From CAVSRC01 sp963762605 (GTDB taxonomy: Bacteria > Pseudomonadota > Alphaproteobacteria > Rhizobiales > Kaistiaceae), in assembly GCA_963762605.1 (NCBI GenBank), contig CAVXLJ010000030.1, positions 4,490 to 68,489 on the forward strand: DNA of 64,000 bases, written 5' to 3'. This document shows, one piece after another, positions 9,323-17,958 of this stretch. The notes under the pieces are model-generated. The model was not told the DNA's origin. It saw only the letters and a program-made list of their open reading frames with translations, and made no database searches. The position numbers were made by a program, and so were the translations under genes. How positions within the stretch are numbered: position 1 is the first letter of the stretch; each line of letters begins with the position of its first letter.

Positions 9323-10501
9323 TCAGTCGGGAACCCGGAGCAGGGAACGCCCGCGGACCTGATCGCGATATTCCCGCGGCGTCAGGCCGGTTTCCTTCTT
9401 GAAGAACACGCTCAGATACTCGGGATGCTCGATGCCGAGTGCCTCGCTGATCTCCGAGAGAGACATGTCCGTTTCGAGGAGAAGCTCGCGCACGGCGTTG
9501 GTCCGCACGCGCAGGATCTCCTGGTGCGGCGTGCGATTCAGCGTCTTTCGGAAGCGGGCTTCGAGAACGCGCCGCGACAGCGGAACGATGTCGAGGACAT
9601 CCTCGACCCGGATGTTCTTGTGGGCGTTCTGGCGGATGAAGGCGACCGCCTGGGCGACGTGATGATCGTCGACGGTCAGCACGTCGGTCGAGACGCGCTT
9701 GCGCACGCCGAGCGGTTCGATCGAGTGCTTGCGCCCCGCCAGCTTCACCCCGCTCATCATGCGATCCAGAATCTCGGCGGCATAGGCGCCGGTCCTGAAC
9801 GAGTTGGGTATGACGCTCGACATCGAGGGCGTCGCCATCTCGCAGAGAAGCTCGTCGTTGTCCACGCCGATGACGGCGATATCCTCGGGTACCATGAAGT
9901 CGTAGTAGCGGCAGATCTCCAGCAGCTGCTGGCCGCAGGCATCGTAGCAGGCGAAGATGCCGACCGGCTTGGGCAGGCTCTCCAGCCACTTGCGGATCGC
10001 TTCGCGCTGCGTCCACCAGCGGACGCGCGGTTCCTTGCGGGCCGGAAGATTGAAGATCCTCGAGCGGATGATGTCGGGGCGCCCGAGAATGCGCTCGAAG
10101 CTCTGTTGCCGCCAGATCGACCAGTTGTAGAACGGGTCGCCGAAGAAGGCGAAGTTCTGCAGGCCGCAGTCGCGCAGGTGGTCGAGGGCAAGGTGCGTGA
10201 TCGCCTCGTCGTCGGTCTCGACCCAGGGGATGCCCTCGATCAGGCGGGCGGCACTGACGTCGACGGTCGGCACGTCCATGGCGGTGATGATGCGCGCCAT
10301 GCGCTCGGTTTCGATCCGAGCGATGACCCCGTCGAACTTCCAGTTGCCGGCGAAGGATTCGTCGATCTCGTGCCGGCCGTGCTCGGTCAGGTAGAGGGTC
10401 CAGCCGTGGCGGGTGCGGGCATACTCGTGAATCCCGCGCAGAACGCTGCGGGCGTAGCTGTTCGACGTCTCGACGATGACCGCGACGTTCCGCTCGCTCA
10501 C
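9323..10501 (-). CDS. XylR-type transcriptional regulator (sugar-binding domain plus AraC HTH)
   Basis: Likely sugar-responsive activator of the surrounding operon. The N-terminal ~270 residues have a LacI/periplasmic-binding fold (NVAVIVETSNSYARSVLRGI; IAVIGVDNDELLCEMATP). The C-terminal ~110 residues hold two AraC helix-turn-helix units (VEDVLDIVPLSRRVLEARF and LSEISEALGIEHPEYLSVFF). This arrangement is that of E. coli XylR. I prefer the GTG start at 10501, which follows AGGGAAGG and gives SERNVAVIVE; an ATG at 10552 would add 17 residues. The gene lies between the epimerase and the oxidoreductase and is on the same strand, so it may be autoregulated. Confidence 0.9.
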   Translation of the reverse strand: MSERNVAVIVETSNSYARSVLRGIHEYARTRHGWTLYLTEHGRHEIDESFAGNWKFDGVIARIETERMARIITAMDVPTVDVSAARLIEGIPWVETDDEAITHLALDHLRDCGLQNFAFFGDPFYNWSIWRQQSFERILGRPDIIRSRIFNLPARKEPRVRWWTQREAIRKWLESLPKPVGIFACYDACGQQLLEICRYYDFMVPEDIAVIGVDNDELLCEMATPSMSSVIPNSFRTGAYAAEILDRMMSGVKLAGRKHSIEPLGVRKRVSTDVLTVDDHHVAQAVAFIRQNAHKNIRVEDVLDIVPLSRRVLEARFRKTLNRTPHQEILRVRTNAVRELLLETDMSLSEISEALGIEHPEYLSVFFKKETGLTPREYRDQVRGRSLLRVPD

Positions 10502-10611
10502 GATCGGGCGCCTTCCCTGGCCTTGCGCCGATGGCGACGTCAGAAATGCCACCGGCCGGACGGGAATACTACATTCGCGTCCGGCCGGTGCCTATGCCAC
10601 TGCAGCTTGTA

Positions 10612-11460
10612 TCAGCCGAGCAGGTCGCGGAGGAAGCGCGCCCCGCCGCTCGCCAGCTCGTCCTGCGAGGGCGCCAGCGGCCGCCAGATGGCGGCGGCCT
10701 TGGCGATTTCGACGGCGCCGGGGGTGAAGGATTCGATGACCACCGGGCCATCGTATTCGATCTCCTTGAGCGCATCGCGGATGCCGACCCAGTCCTGATG
10801 GCCGGTGCCGGGAATGCCGCGATCGTTCTCGCAGGCGTGGAAGTGGCCGAGCCGGTCCTTGCCGACCAGGCGGATCGCGTCGGGGATGCTCTTTTCCTCG
10901 ATATTGGCGTGGAACGTGTCGATGTGAACCTTGTAGGCCGGATGGCCGACATCGGCGATCAACCTGAGGGCGTGTTCCGCCAGGGTGATCATGTCGGTCT
11001 CGAAGCGGTTGAGCGGCTCGACGCCCATGGTGACGCCGGCGTCGCTCGCGACCTTGCCGAGTTGCCTGAGGTTCGCGACGCACCAGTCCCACTGCTGTTT
11101 TCTTTCGTCGTCGGGAATCATGCGTGCCTTGCCGACGGCGGAATAGACCGGTCCGGAAAACAGCGTGCTGCCGACCTCCTCCGTGAACCGGATGCTTTGC
11201 TTGACATAGTCGACGCCTTCCCGGCGGATTGCCGGGTCATCGCTGGAGATGTCGCGCCTGGGCCCGAACGCGCCGCACACCGTCACCGCGAGGCCGTTGT
11301 CCTCGGTCATCTTGCGCAAGAGCTTGGCATCGATGATCGACGCATCGTCGAGCGCCACCTCCAGGACGTCGAACCCCATCTGCTTCACCTTCGGGATGAG
11401 GTGGAATTCCTTCGTGCTGAATGGCGACGTCCAAACCCAGGTGTTCACACCGATCTTCAT
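10612..11460 (-). CDS. Sugar isomerase/epimerase, D-psicose/D-tagatose 3-epimerase-like TIM barrel
   Basis: Metal-dependent ketose 3-epimerase-like enzyme of 282 residues. The expected metal ligands of this family are visible in order: Glu in GVEPLNRFE (about residue 148), Asp in VHIDTFHANIEE, His in GHFHACENDRGIPG, and Glu in VVIESFTPG near the C-terminus. The N-terminus MKIGVNTWVWTSPF is typical. It is the first gene of the minus-strand operon, upstream of the XylR-type regulator and the ABC transporter. This suggests use of an uncommon ketose or hexulose, but the exact substrate is not determinable. Confidence 0.9.
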   Translation of the reverse strand: MKIGVNTWVWTSPFSTKEFHLIPKVKQMGFDVLEVALDDASIIDAKLLRKMTEDNGLAVTVCGAFGPRRDISSDDPAIRREGVDYVKQSIRFTEEVGSTLFSGPVYSAVGKARMIPDDERKQQWDWCVANLRQLGKVASDAGVTMGVEPLNRFETDMITLAEHALRLIADVGHPAYKVHIDTFHANIEEKSIPDAIRLVGKDRLGHFHACENDRGIPGTGHQDWVGIRDALKEIEYDGPVVIESFTPGAVEIAKAAAIWRPLAPSQDELASGGARFLRDLLG

Positions 11461-11782
11461 CGTTCACGCCTCCCAGAATCGCCGGACGGGCGTCCGGCGC
11501 GCCGGATTTGATAACGGCTTCAGCTGGGCAGCCTAGTTCCGCCGGATCATTGCGTAACTGAGCATTCGCGCGAGAAAAATGAGAAATATAACCAGCAGCC
11601 GGCCGGGAACATCGGCGCAGTGCCAACCCGATCGCCCGGATGGCGTCGGTGCGCATCGTCGACTGGTGAAGCTGCGAAGACGCCAGTAGCCAGGCTGAAA
11701 ATAGGATTCGTCTCAACGCAGAGCGCGATGTATTGAGGAAATACGGTCACGCGAACATGTTTACTGCCTCTGGGGGGACGGC
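11461..11782. promoter_or_regulatory. Divergent intergenic region with no gene
   Basis: These 322 bases separate the minus-strand sugar operon from the plus-strand ketopantoate-reductase-like gene, so both promoters must lie here or nearby. Parts are relatively AT-rich (for example GAGAAATATAACC around 11580). I see no convincing ORF, RNA gene or perfect operator palindrome. Confidence 0.4.
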
Positions 11783-12742
11783 ATGCAAACAATCCATGCA
11801 ACGATTGTGGGCGGAGGTTCGGTCGGGCTTTGCCTTGCGGCCAGTCTGGCGCGGACAGACGCTCAGGTGACCCTTCTCGTGCGGAGCCAGCACGTCGGCG
11901 CCGTTCGTGGAAAGCCGATCAACGTAAGCGGCCGGTTCGGCGAATACACGATTTCGCCGAGCGATCTTGCGGTCGACGATGCCGCTCGTCCGTCCGAGAA
12001 GAGCCGCGATTGCGACGTGCTCATCGTCGCCACCAAAGCATACGATGTTGCTGCCGCACTGAGGCCATTTGCCGGCGGGGAAACGCGCCGCCGGCCAGCC
12101 GTCGTGTTGTTCCAGAACGGGCTGGGGTCGGCCGAAATCGCCAGGGACGTCATGGGGCCCGACACGCCGGTGTATTCGACGGCGATGATGATCGGCATGG
12201 TCCGTGACGGCCCCACAGATGTCCGCGTGACCGCTCACTCAAGTCCGGTTTGGATCGGCGCTTTGCTCGGCGACGACACAGAGCGGCTGGCCTCTTTTCT
12301 GGAAGTCGCAGCCGCGGGGTTCGTGCCGATGGAGCTGAAACCTGAAATTCGCGACACGATCTACACGAAGGTCCTGTTCAACTGCTGCATGAACCCCACC
12401 GGCGCCCTGACCCGTCTGACCTATGGCGGCCTCCTGCAGAACCCACATTCAAGGGCGCTGATCACCGCGCTCGCTGACGAGGCGCTGGACGCCTTCGCCG
12501 CGACGTCCGGGTTTGCTCCAGCCGCGAACGGCCAACGCTATGTCGAGGACGTGCTCAACGCGATCGTGTTTCCGCGTGCCGTCGAGCATCGCTCGTCGAT
12601 GGTTCAGGATCTCGAATCGGGCCGCCCGACCGAGGTCGATTTCCTGAATGGCGCCATCGTGAGAATGGGTGAAACAGCGGGCCGCAAGACGCCGTACCAT
12701 CGCTCTGTCGTTTCCCTGATCCACGCCTGCGAAGTGGCTTGA
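11783..12742 (+). CDS. Ketopantoate reductase family (ApbA/PanE-like) oxidoreductase
   Basis: NADPH-dependent 2-keto acid reductase family, 319 residues. The N-terminal cofactor site is IVGGGSVGLCLA. The family's catalytic features are in the C-terminal domain: Lys and Asn in TKVLFNCCMNPTGAL (about residue 195), and the SSMVQDLESGRPTEVDFLNG motif (about residues 273-292). It may be PanE of pantothenate synthesis. However, catabolic clusters often carry PanE paralogues acting on other 2-keto acids, and the MFS carrier downstream favours that. Confidence 0.88.
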   Translation: MQTIHATIVGGGSVGLCLAASLARTDAQVTLLVRSQHVGAVRGKPINVSGRFGEYTISPSDLAVDDAARPSEKSRDCDVLIVATKAYDVAAALRPFAGGETRRRPAVVLFQNGLGSAEIARDVMGPDTPVYSTAMMIGMVRDGPTDVRVTAHSSPVWIGALLGDDTERLASFLEVAAAGFVPMELKPEIRDTIYTKVLFNCCMNPTGALTRLTYGGLLQNPHSRALITALADEALDAFAATSGFAPAANGQRYVEDVLNAIVFPRAVEHRSSMVQDLESGRPTEVDFLNGAIVRMGETAGRKTPYHRSVVSLIHACEVA

Positions 12743-12988
12743 CGGCGGCACCCGACGCCATATCCCAGTTTCCCGGATGAAAGCCTGCTGCCGGTCAATC
12801 GCGACCGGGGCGAACTGGCAACACATCCGGCCATATCCGAAGGGGGCCTGAAAACGGAAAATCGGACCATTGGCATCGGCCACAACGAAGCGGCACTGCG
12901 CTATGGCATGCGCAGCCGTGTCTCGACGGGCCGGTCGCAAAAGCCTATCGCCGCTTGCCCGCCGTTGCCGTAGGGAGTTAATGGCGTC

Positions 12989-14236
12989 ATGCCTATCATC
13001 GAACCTCGCTTCCGTGCGCTGTTTCTGGCGCTCTTCGCTGTCTTCATGCTGTTCGGCACGTCGATCACCATTATTGGCGCGACGCTGCCCAAGATCCTCG
13101 CCGAATTCCATTGGAATTACTTCATGGCCGGCGTGGTGATTGGCGCCGGCTCGGTGGCCTATTTCGTGTCGTCGTTTGTCGCAGGGTATCTGGTCAAGTA
13201 CTGGGGCCCCAAGCCAACCATCGTGCTTGGGCTGTTGTTCGAAGTCATCGGACTCACTTTCTTTGCGGCCACCTCCGATCCTTTTGCCAACACGCTGCTC
13301 AGCGCGCTGATCGGTCTCGGTCAGGGGTGCATCGAAGTCGGCGTCAATACGTCGACGCTGCGTATTGACCCGCACAACAGCGGGCGACCGATGAACCTGA
13401 TGCACGGCGCATTTGCCGTTGGTGCGATCCTCGGGCCGCTCGCCGTCGGCATCTTGATCCAGATCGGCCTGAACTGGATCTTCGTTTACCGCGGAATGGC
13501 GGTGATTTTCGGCCTGCTGGTCGTGGTGACGTGGTTCATGGCATTGCCGAAAACCACTCACCAACCGACGGATGGCGACGAGGCGCCGGGACGCTTGAGT
13601 GCAAATCCCGCCTATTGGCTTTCGTTCATCGCGCTGTTCCTTTACGTCGGCGTCGAACTGGGCGTCTCGAACTGGGTCGCGGAGTATTTCGTTACCACGT
13701 TTGACCACTCGGCCGCGGCCGGGGCGCTGCTGGTTTCACTTTTCTGGGCGGGCTTGCTCGCCGGGCGCTTCGGCGTTCCGCTTCTCTACAAGGGGTCGCG
13801 CCAGGATGAAGTGCTTGTTGGGTTCTCCATACTGGCGACCGTGTCGATCGCCCTGCTCACGCTCCTTGGCTATATCGCCGCCACCCCGCTCACGATCGGC
13901 ATTGCGCAAGGTTTCGTGTTCCTCGCCGGATTGGGGTGCTCGATCTACTACCCGGTCGTCATCACACTGCTCGGCAGATGCTTCCCTCACGCGCAAAGCC
14001 AGGTCGTCGGTTTCGCGGCGACCGGAGGCGGCATCGGCGCGTTCCTGTTCCCGTTCGTCATGTCGGCGATCGCTCAGAATTGGGGAATCCGAGCCGGCTT
14101 CGCGACCTACGGCATGTTCGCCGTCGCCATGACCATCGCGGGTTACGGGCTGGCCAGCATCGCCAAGAGAGGAAAGCCGCCGGTCGCAGGAAAGGTCGTC
14201 TCGGCGCCCGCTTCCCAAACGACAATCACCGACTAG
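12989..14236 (+). CDS. MFS transporter, fucose-permease (FucP)-like
   Basis: Inner-membrane secondary carrier of 415 residues with about 12 hydrophobic segments in two halves, separated by a hydrophilic loop at about residues 190-207. Motifs such as LIGLGQGCIEVGVNT and NLMHGAFAVGAILGPL resemble the FucP/NanT-like sugar:proton symporters. It follows the ketopantoate-reductase-like gene by about 250 bases that contain no convincing gene, and it converges on the permease gene at 14289. The substrate is unknown; a sugar or sugar acid is likely. Confidence 0.9.
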   Translation: MPIIEPRFRALFLALFAVFMLFGTSITIIGATLPKILAEFHWNYFMAGVVIGAGSVAYFVSSFVAGYLVKYWGPKPTIVLGLLFEVIGLTFFAATSDPFANTLLSALIGLGQGCIEVGVNTSTLRIDPHNSGRPMNLMHGAFAVGAILGPLAVGILIQIGLNWIFVYRGMAVIFGLLVVVTWFMALPKTTHQPTDGDEAPGRLSANPAYWLSFIALFLYVGVELGVSNWVAEYFVTTFDHSAAAGALLVSLFWAGLLAGRFGVPLLYKGSRQDEVLVGFSILATVSIALLTLLGYIAATPLTIGIAQGFVFLAGLGCSIYYPVVITLLGRCFPHAQSQVVGFAATGGGIGAFLFPFVMSAIAQNWGIRAGFATYGMFAVAMTIAGYGLASIAKRGKPPVAGKVVSAPASQTTITD

Positions 14237-14288
14237 TGTCCGGGAACGCCTGCGCTTGCGAGCGACGGCCCGCTCCTGCCGCCAGCAC

Positions 14289-15305
14289 CTATTTCCTGAT
14301 GTGCTGGCTTTCCGCCCGCGCCGTTACCACGGCGATAATCAGCACCGCGCCATTGAAGATCGGCTGGGCCCAAAATGGCGCGCCCAAGAGGTTCAGCCCG
14401 TTGAAGCCGACTGCCAACAGGAGAATCGCCACAACGATGCCGGGAACATTGTAGTAGCCGGGCCGGTAGGTGATGACGCTGAGGAACGAGGCCGCGTAGG
14501 CGGGAAGCAGCAATTCCGGACCGAAGCCCGCGTTGGCTGCGCCGCTTTGGCCAAGTGCGAAGATTGCCCCGATCCCAACCAGGAAGCCCGAGATCGCGAA
14601 CGAACCGACCTTGAGAGCGCCGACCGGCACACCGGCGAGGAACGCGACCCGCTCCGAACCGCCGATGGCGTAGAGCTTGCGACCGAGCGGCGTATGCTCG
14701 AGGCCCACGAACAGGATGAACGCCAGCACGATTGTCAGCCACACGGCCGGCCCGAGGCCGAAGATATGCCCCTGGCCGATCCGGGTGATGATTTTCGGAA
14801 TCCCGTTGAACAGCACCTGTCCGCCGCTGATACCAAGGGTGAGGCCGCTGAGCAGGATGCCGGTTCCGAGCGTCGCGATGAACGAGCTGATGCGGAGCCG
14901 CACCGTCAAGAGTCCATTGACGACCCCGACGAGAACGCCGGCGAGGAGCATCGCTGGGATCACCACCGGTGCGCCGAAGCCCTGCCCGCCGAGGAACGCG
15001 CCAATCATCGCCAGGAAACCGATCAGATAGCCGAGCGACAGGTCGAATTCGCCGATGATAAGTGGCACCAACGCCGCGAACGCCATGCAACTCACGACCG
15101 ACTGTACGACGAGGACGTTCTGCCAATTGCGTATCGTCAGGAACTGCTCGTTAAGAGCAGAGAACGCCACGATCATCACGGCCAGCAGCACCAAGCTGGC
15201 GTAGCGGGCGAACAGCGTGCGGACCAAGCTGCGGGAAGCCGCTGTCGCGCCGTCGGCGTTACCCCCCGGCGGCGCAGCGGCGATTGTGGTCTTTGCGGAC
15301 TTCAT
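14289..15305 (-). CDS. Ribose-type ABC transporter permease of the aromatic-linked cluster
   Basis: RbsC-like inner-membrane subunit of about 338 residues. After a hydrophilic N-terminus of about 30 residues come 8-10 hydrophobic segments. Landmarks are LIIGEFDLSLGYLIGF (the family's usual GGIDLSVG is altered to GEFDLSLG) and GRKLYAIGGSERVAFLAGV. The usual IGG-rich motif near the C-terminus is weak. The start at 15305 overlaps the ATPase stop as ATGA; an ATG at 15317 is possible but less likely. Last gene of the 19101-14289 operon. The altered motifs may indicate a ligand other than an ordinary sugar. Confidence 0.92.
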   Translation of the reverse strand: MKSAKTTIAAAPPGGNADGATAASRSLVRTLFARYASLVLLAVMIVAFSALNEQFLTIRNWQNVLVVQSVVSCMAFAALVPLIIGEFDLSLGYLIGFLAMIGAFLGGQGFGAPVVIPAMLLAGVLVGVVNGLLTVRLRISSFIATLGTGILLSGLTLGISGGQVLFNGIPKIITRIGQGHIFGLGPAVWLTIVLAFILFVGLEHTPLGRKLYAIGGSERVAFLAGVPVGALKVGSFAISGFLVGIGAIFALGQSGAANAGFGPELLLPAYAASFLSVITYRPGYYNVPGIVVAILLLAVGFNGLNLLGAPFWAQPIFNGAVLIIAVVTARAESQHIRK

Positions 15306-16807
15306 GCGTAGCACCATTGGCTAATGGTTTCGTGATTGAGGTTCTCCCCGGTCAGCTCCGTCGCGATCACGCCGTCGTGGAGAACGACGACGCGCGAGCA
15401 GAGCGCGGCAAGCTGCTCGGGCTCGGTTGAGAAGAAGAGAATGCCGATACCGTCGCCGGCGGCGCGGCGCAGAATCTCGAATATCTTCTCCCGTGCCCCC
15501 GGATCAACCCCGGAAGTGGGGTCGTCGAGGACCAGAACCGACGGGCGAAGATGCAGCCATTTGCCGAGGAGCGCCTTCTGCTGGTTGCCGCCGCTGAGCT
15601 GGCCGAACAGCATGTCGGAGGCCGCCGGTCGCACATCGAAATCGGCGATCGCCTGCGACACCATCGACCGCTCACGGGCCGGCTGCATGAAATAGCGATC
15701 GACGTCGGGGAGCGCGATGTTCTCCGCGATCGACAGCGTCGCGATGCCGCCCAGGCGCAACCGGTCGGCCGGCAATACAGCGATGCCAGCTTCGATTGTC
15801 GCTTTCGGATTGCCCCTCCTCGAGAGGGGACGGCCTTTCACCGACACACTTCCCTCGCGAAAGCCGATCGCACCGCTCAGCACCTGCGGCAGCTCGCCGA
15901 TCCCGGATTCAGCGAGACCTGCAACGCCAAGAATCTCACCCTTGTGAAGTCGCAGCGAGAGCCCGGCGAGGCGATCCACCGTCAGGCGATCGATTGTCAG
16001 GATGGCTTCGTCCGACGGCGCGGCGATTGCAGGTCCCGAATGGCCGGCGCCGACCGCCGCTGCAGGCGCCGCCCGGCGTGAATCGCCCACCATGTGTCGC
16101 ACGATAACGTCGTCGTTGATGCTGCCCACGGCGCCCACGAAGACCCTCCGCCCGTCCCTCAGGATCGTCATGCGGTCGGCGCGCCCGGACAGCTCTGCCA
16201 GCCGGTGCGTTACCATGAGGACGCTGATGCCGCTCCTGGCCAGCGCCGCAATCTGATCCAGGAACGGTTCCGCCTCGTTGCGCGGCAGCGATGCGGTCGC
16301 CTCGTCGAGCACCAGCAGGTTTACTCCGGCGTCCACCCGGTCAAGCGCGATGACCAGCGCCACGAGCGCGCGTTCGGCCGGGCTGAGCGTGCCGGCGAGG
16401 CGGTCGGGATCGAGCGTGATGCCGAACCGCTCGAGCTTCTCCTTGACGCTCTGCCGCAGCAGGCGCCAGCGAACCAGCCCGCGCAAGGTCGGATAACCCC
16501 GGAAAAGCGCGATGCATTCGGCCACCGTCGCCGTGTCGATCAGCGGCATCTCCTGGTGGACCACGGCGATACCGAGACGGCCTGCCGATGCCGGCGATGC
16601 GATCGTGTCCAGACGCCGTCCCGCCACGGAAATCAAGCCGCCATCGGCCTGGTAGACGCCGGTGAGGATCTTCACCAACGTCGACTTGCCGCTGCCATTG
16701 GCGCCGAGAAGCGCATGCACCTCTCCGTCGCGCATCTCGATATCAACCGCGTCGAGGACACGCTTGCCAGCAAAGGACTTGGTGATCTGCTCGGCTGCGA
16801 GGGTCAT
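15302..16807 (-). CDS. ABC transporter ATP-binding protein, two-domain, with divergent first signature
   Basis: RbsA-like ATPase of 501 residues. Domain 1 has Walker A GANGSGKST and Walker B LLVLDEATASLP, but its signature reads TLSPAERALVALV instead of LSGGQ. Domain 2 has the degenerate Walker A GLAESGIGEL, a good signature LSGGNQQKALLGKW and Walker B VLVLDDPTSGVDP. The linker region (about 245-265) is Ala/Gly-rich. The weak first signature is seen in some members of this family and does not by itself mean loss of function. It is coupled to the permease at 15305 and follows the cyclase gene by 40 bases. Confidence 0.92.
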   Translation of the reverse strand: MTLAAEQITKSFAGKRVLDAVDIEMRDGEVHALLGANGSGKSTLVKILTGVYQADGGLISVAGRRLDTIASPASAGRLGIAVVHQEMPLIDTATVAECIALFRGYPTLRGLVRWRLLRQSVKEKLERFGITLDPDRLAGTLSPAERALVALVIALDRVDAGVNLLVLDEATASLPRNEAEPFLDQIAALARSGISVLMVTHRLAELSGRADRMTILRDGRRVFVGAVGSINDDVIVRHMVGDSRRAAPAAAVGAGHSGPAIAAPSDEAILTIDRLTVDRLAGLSLRLHKGEILGVAGLAESGIGELPQVLSGAIGFREGSVSVKGRPLSRRGNPKATIEAGIAVLPADRLRLGGIATLSIAENIALPDVDRYFMQPARERSMVSQAIADFDVRPAASDMLFGQLSGGNQQKALLGKWLHLRPSVLVLDDPTSGVDPGAREKIFEILRRAAGDGIGILFFSTEPEQLAALCSRVVVLHDGVIATELTGENLNHETISQWCYA

Positions 16808-16847
16808 CTTGGCGTCATCCGCCGCATCGGGTCCAACGCGATCCCGC

Positions 16848-17882
16848 TCACACCGTGCCGACGGGCGTCAGCGGCGAGCCGAACGAACCAGGCAGTCGCA
16901 GCGGCGGTGCAGTCAGGAAGAAACGCGATCGCTGGTGTGCCTTCAGCCAGTTGTTCAGGTCGGTCAGCATCCACAGCTCGCCCAGATGAATCCCCAATTC
17001 CGCGATGCAGCGCCTGTGGATCGGCAGTCCGGCAAAATGGTCGGCGTCGGCGTGCGGATGCGAGTGGCCGTATTGCTGTAGCCCTTCGACTGCGAAGTTG
17101 TCCGCGATCAGGACCGAAATGCCGCTTTCGTCGATCCACTGGAGAAGCCGGTCGTCGGCGCCGTCAAGAACTGCATAGGCATTATGCAGCAATTCGGGAT
17201 CGGGATTTCCCTTCTGGTCGGCGACCGCTTTCGCCCAGCCGGTGTGGAGACACAGCATGTCGCCGGTCTCGACGACCACGCCGTCCTTGTCCATCGCCTG
17301 CATCAGATCGTCATAGCCGACATGCTTCCTTTCGGCGCCGAAGCGCGAAAAGAGGTCGACCATGACGCCGCGACCCTGCACGCAGGTCTCCGCCATGTTC
17401 TCTATGCCGAGCTTGTGGGCACCCGGCGTGCCGGGACCGTCGGGACCGACGATGTCCGTCCCCGCCCGAAAGCCGTTGTAATAGACGATCTCGTCCTTGC
17501 CATCGCCGTCGACGTCGAAGGGCTCGGCGATATGGCTGAGCGCATCCCACTGGGTCGAGTACTGAGTGAAGAGGGTGACCGCGTCGTCGCTGACGAAGTC
17601 CGACCAGTGATCGTGCTGGAGACCCATCGGAAAACTGACGAAGTGATGGCCGCCCGTCATCGGAGCGATGGTGCGCTCCGGCGGCTGGCGTTCGGCCACC
17701 AGCGCATTTCCGCCGGGCAGGTCGAGTGGCAGGCTGAGACAGAAGGCAAGGCCCTCCACGATCTCCGCCGCCGCCGCCCGCCGGCGCTCCGGCGTGATGA
17801 GGTTGAGCCGCCCGACCTGATCGTCCTCGCCAAAGTCACCCCAGTTGGAATGTTCCGGTCGGACCTGCCAGCGCTTGCCCAC
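16848..17882 (-). CDS. Cyclase-family metal-dependent hydrolase (kynurenine formamidase/isatin hydrolase fold)
   Basis: Putative amide or lactone hydrolase of about 344 residues in the family named cyclase (PF04199). The metal-site region STQWDALSHIAEP (about residues 106-118) matches the TxxDxxxH pattern of the family. Later conserved parts include GDMLCLHTGWAKA and LGIHLGELWML. I choose GTG 17882, which has GGGAGG eight bases upstream; the longer frame to 18080 has a proline/threonine-rich extension inside the preceding gene. It sits between the binding protein and the ATPase of a transporter, so it probably acts on the imported compound. The substrate is unknown. Confidence 0.85.
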   Translation of the reverse strand: MGKRWQVRPEHSNWGDFGEDDQVGRLNLITPERRRAAAAEIVEGLAFCLSLPLDLPGGNALVAERQPPERTIAPMTGGHHFVSFPMGLQHDHWSDFVSDDAVTLFTQYSTQWDALSHIAEPFDVDGDGKDEIVYYNGFRAGTDIVGPDGPGTPGAHKLGIENMAETCVQGRGVMVDLFSRFGAERKHVGYDDLMQAMDKDGVVVETGDMLCLHTGWAKAVADQKGNPDPELLHNAYAVLDGADDRLLQWIDESGISVLIADNFAVEGLQQYGHSHPHADADHFAGLPIHRRCIAELGIHLGELWMLTDLNNWLKAHQRSRFFLTAPPLRLPGSFGSPLTPVGTV

Positions 17883-17958
17883 TTCCAACACCTCCCAACA
17901 AAATGGTTCGCTCCGGAGCTTGGTGACGCTCCGGAGCAATGCTGTCGCTTTCGCCGGC

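Noticed and set aside
13936..14454. Plus-strand open frame across the end of the MFS gene into the convergent permease
   Set aside because: Overlaps two firm genes, has low-complexity Arg/His content and no ribosome binding site.
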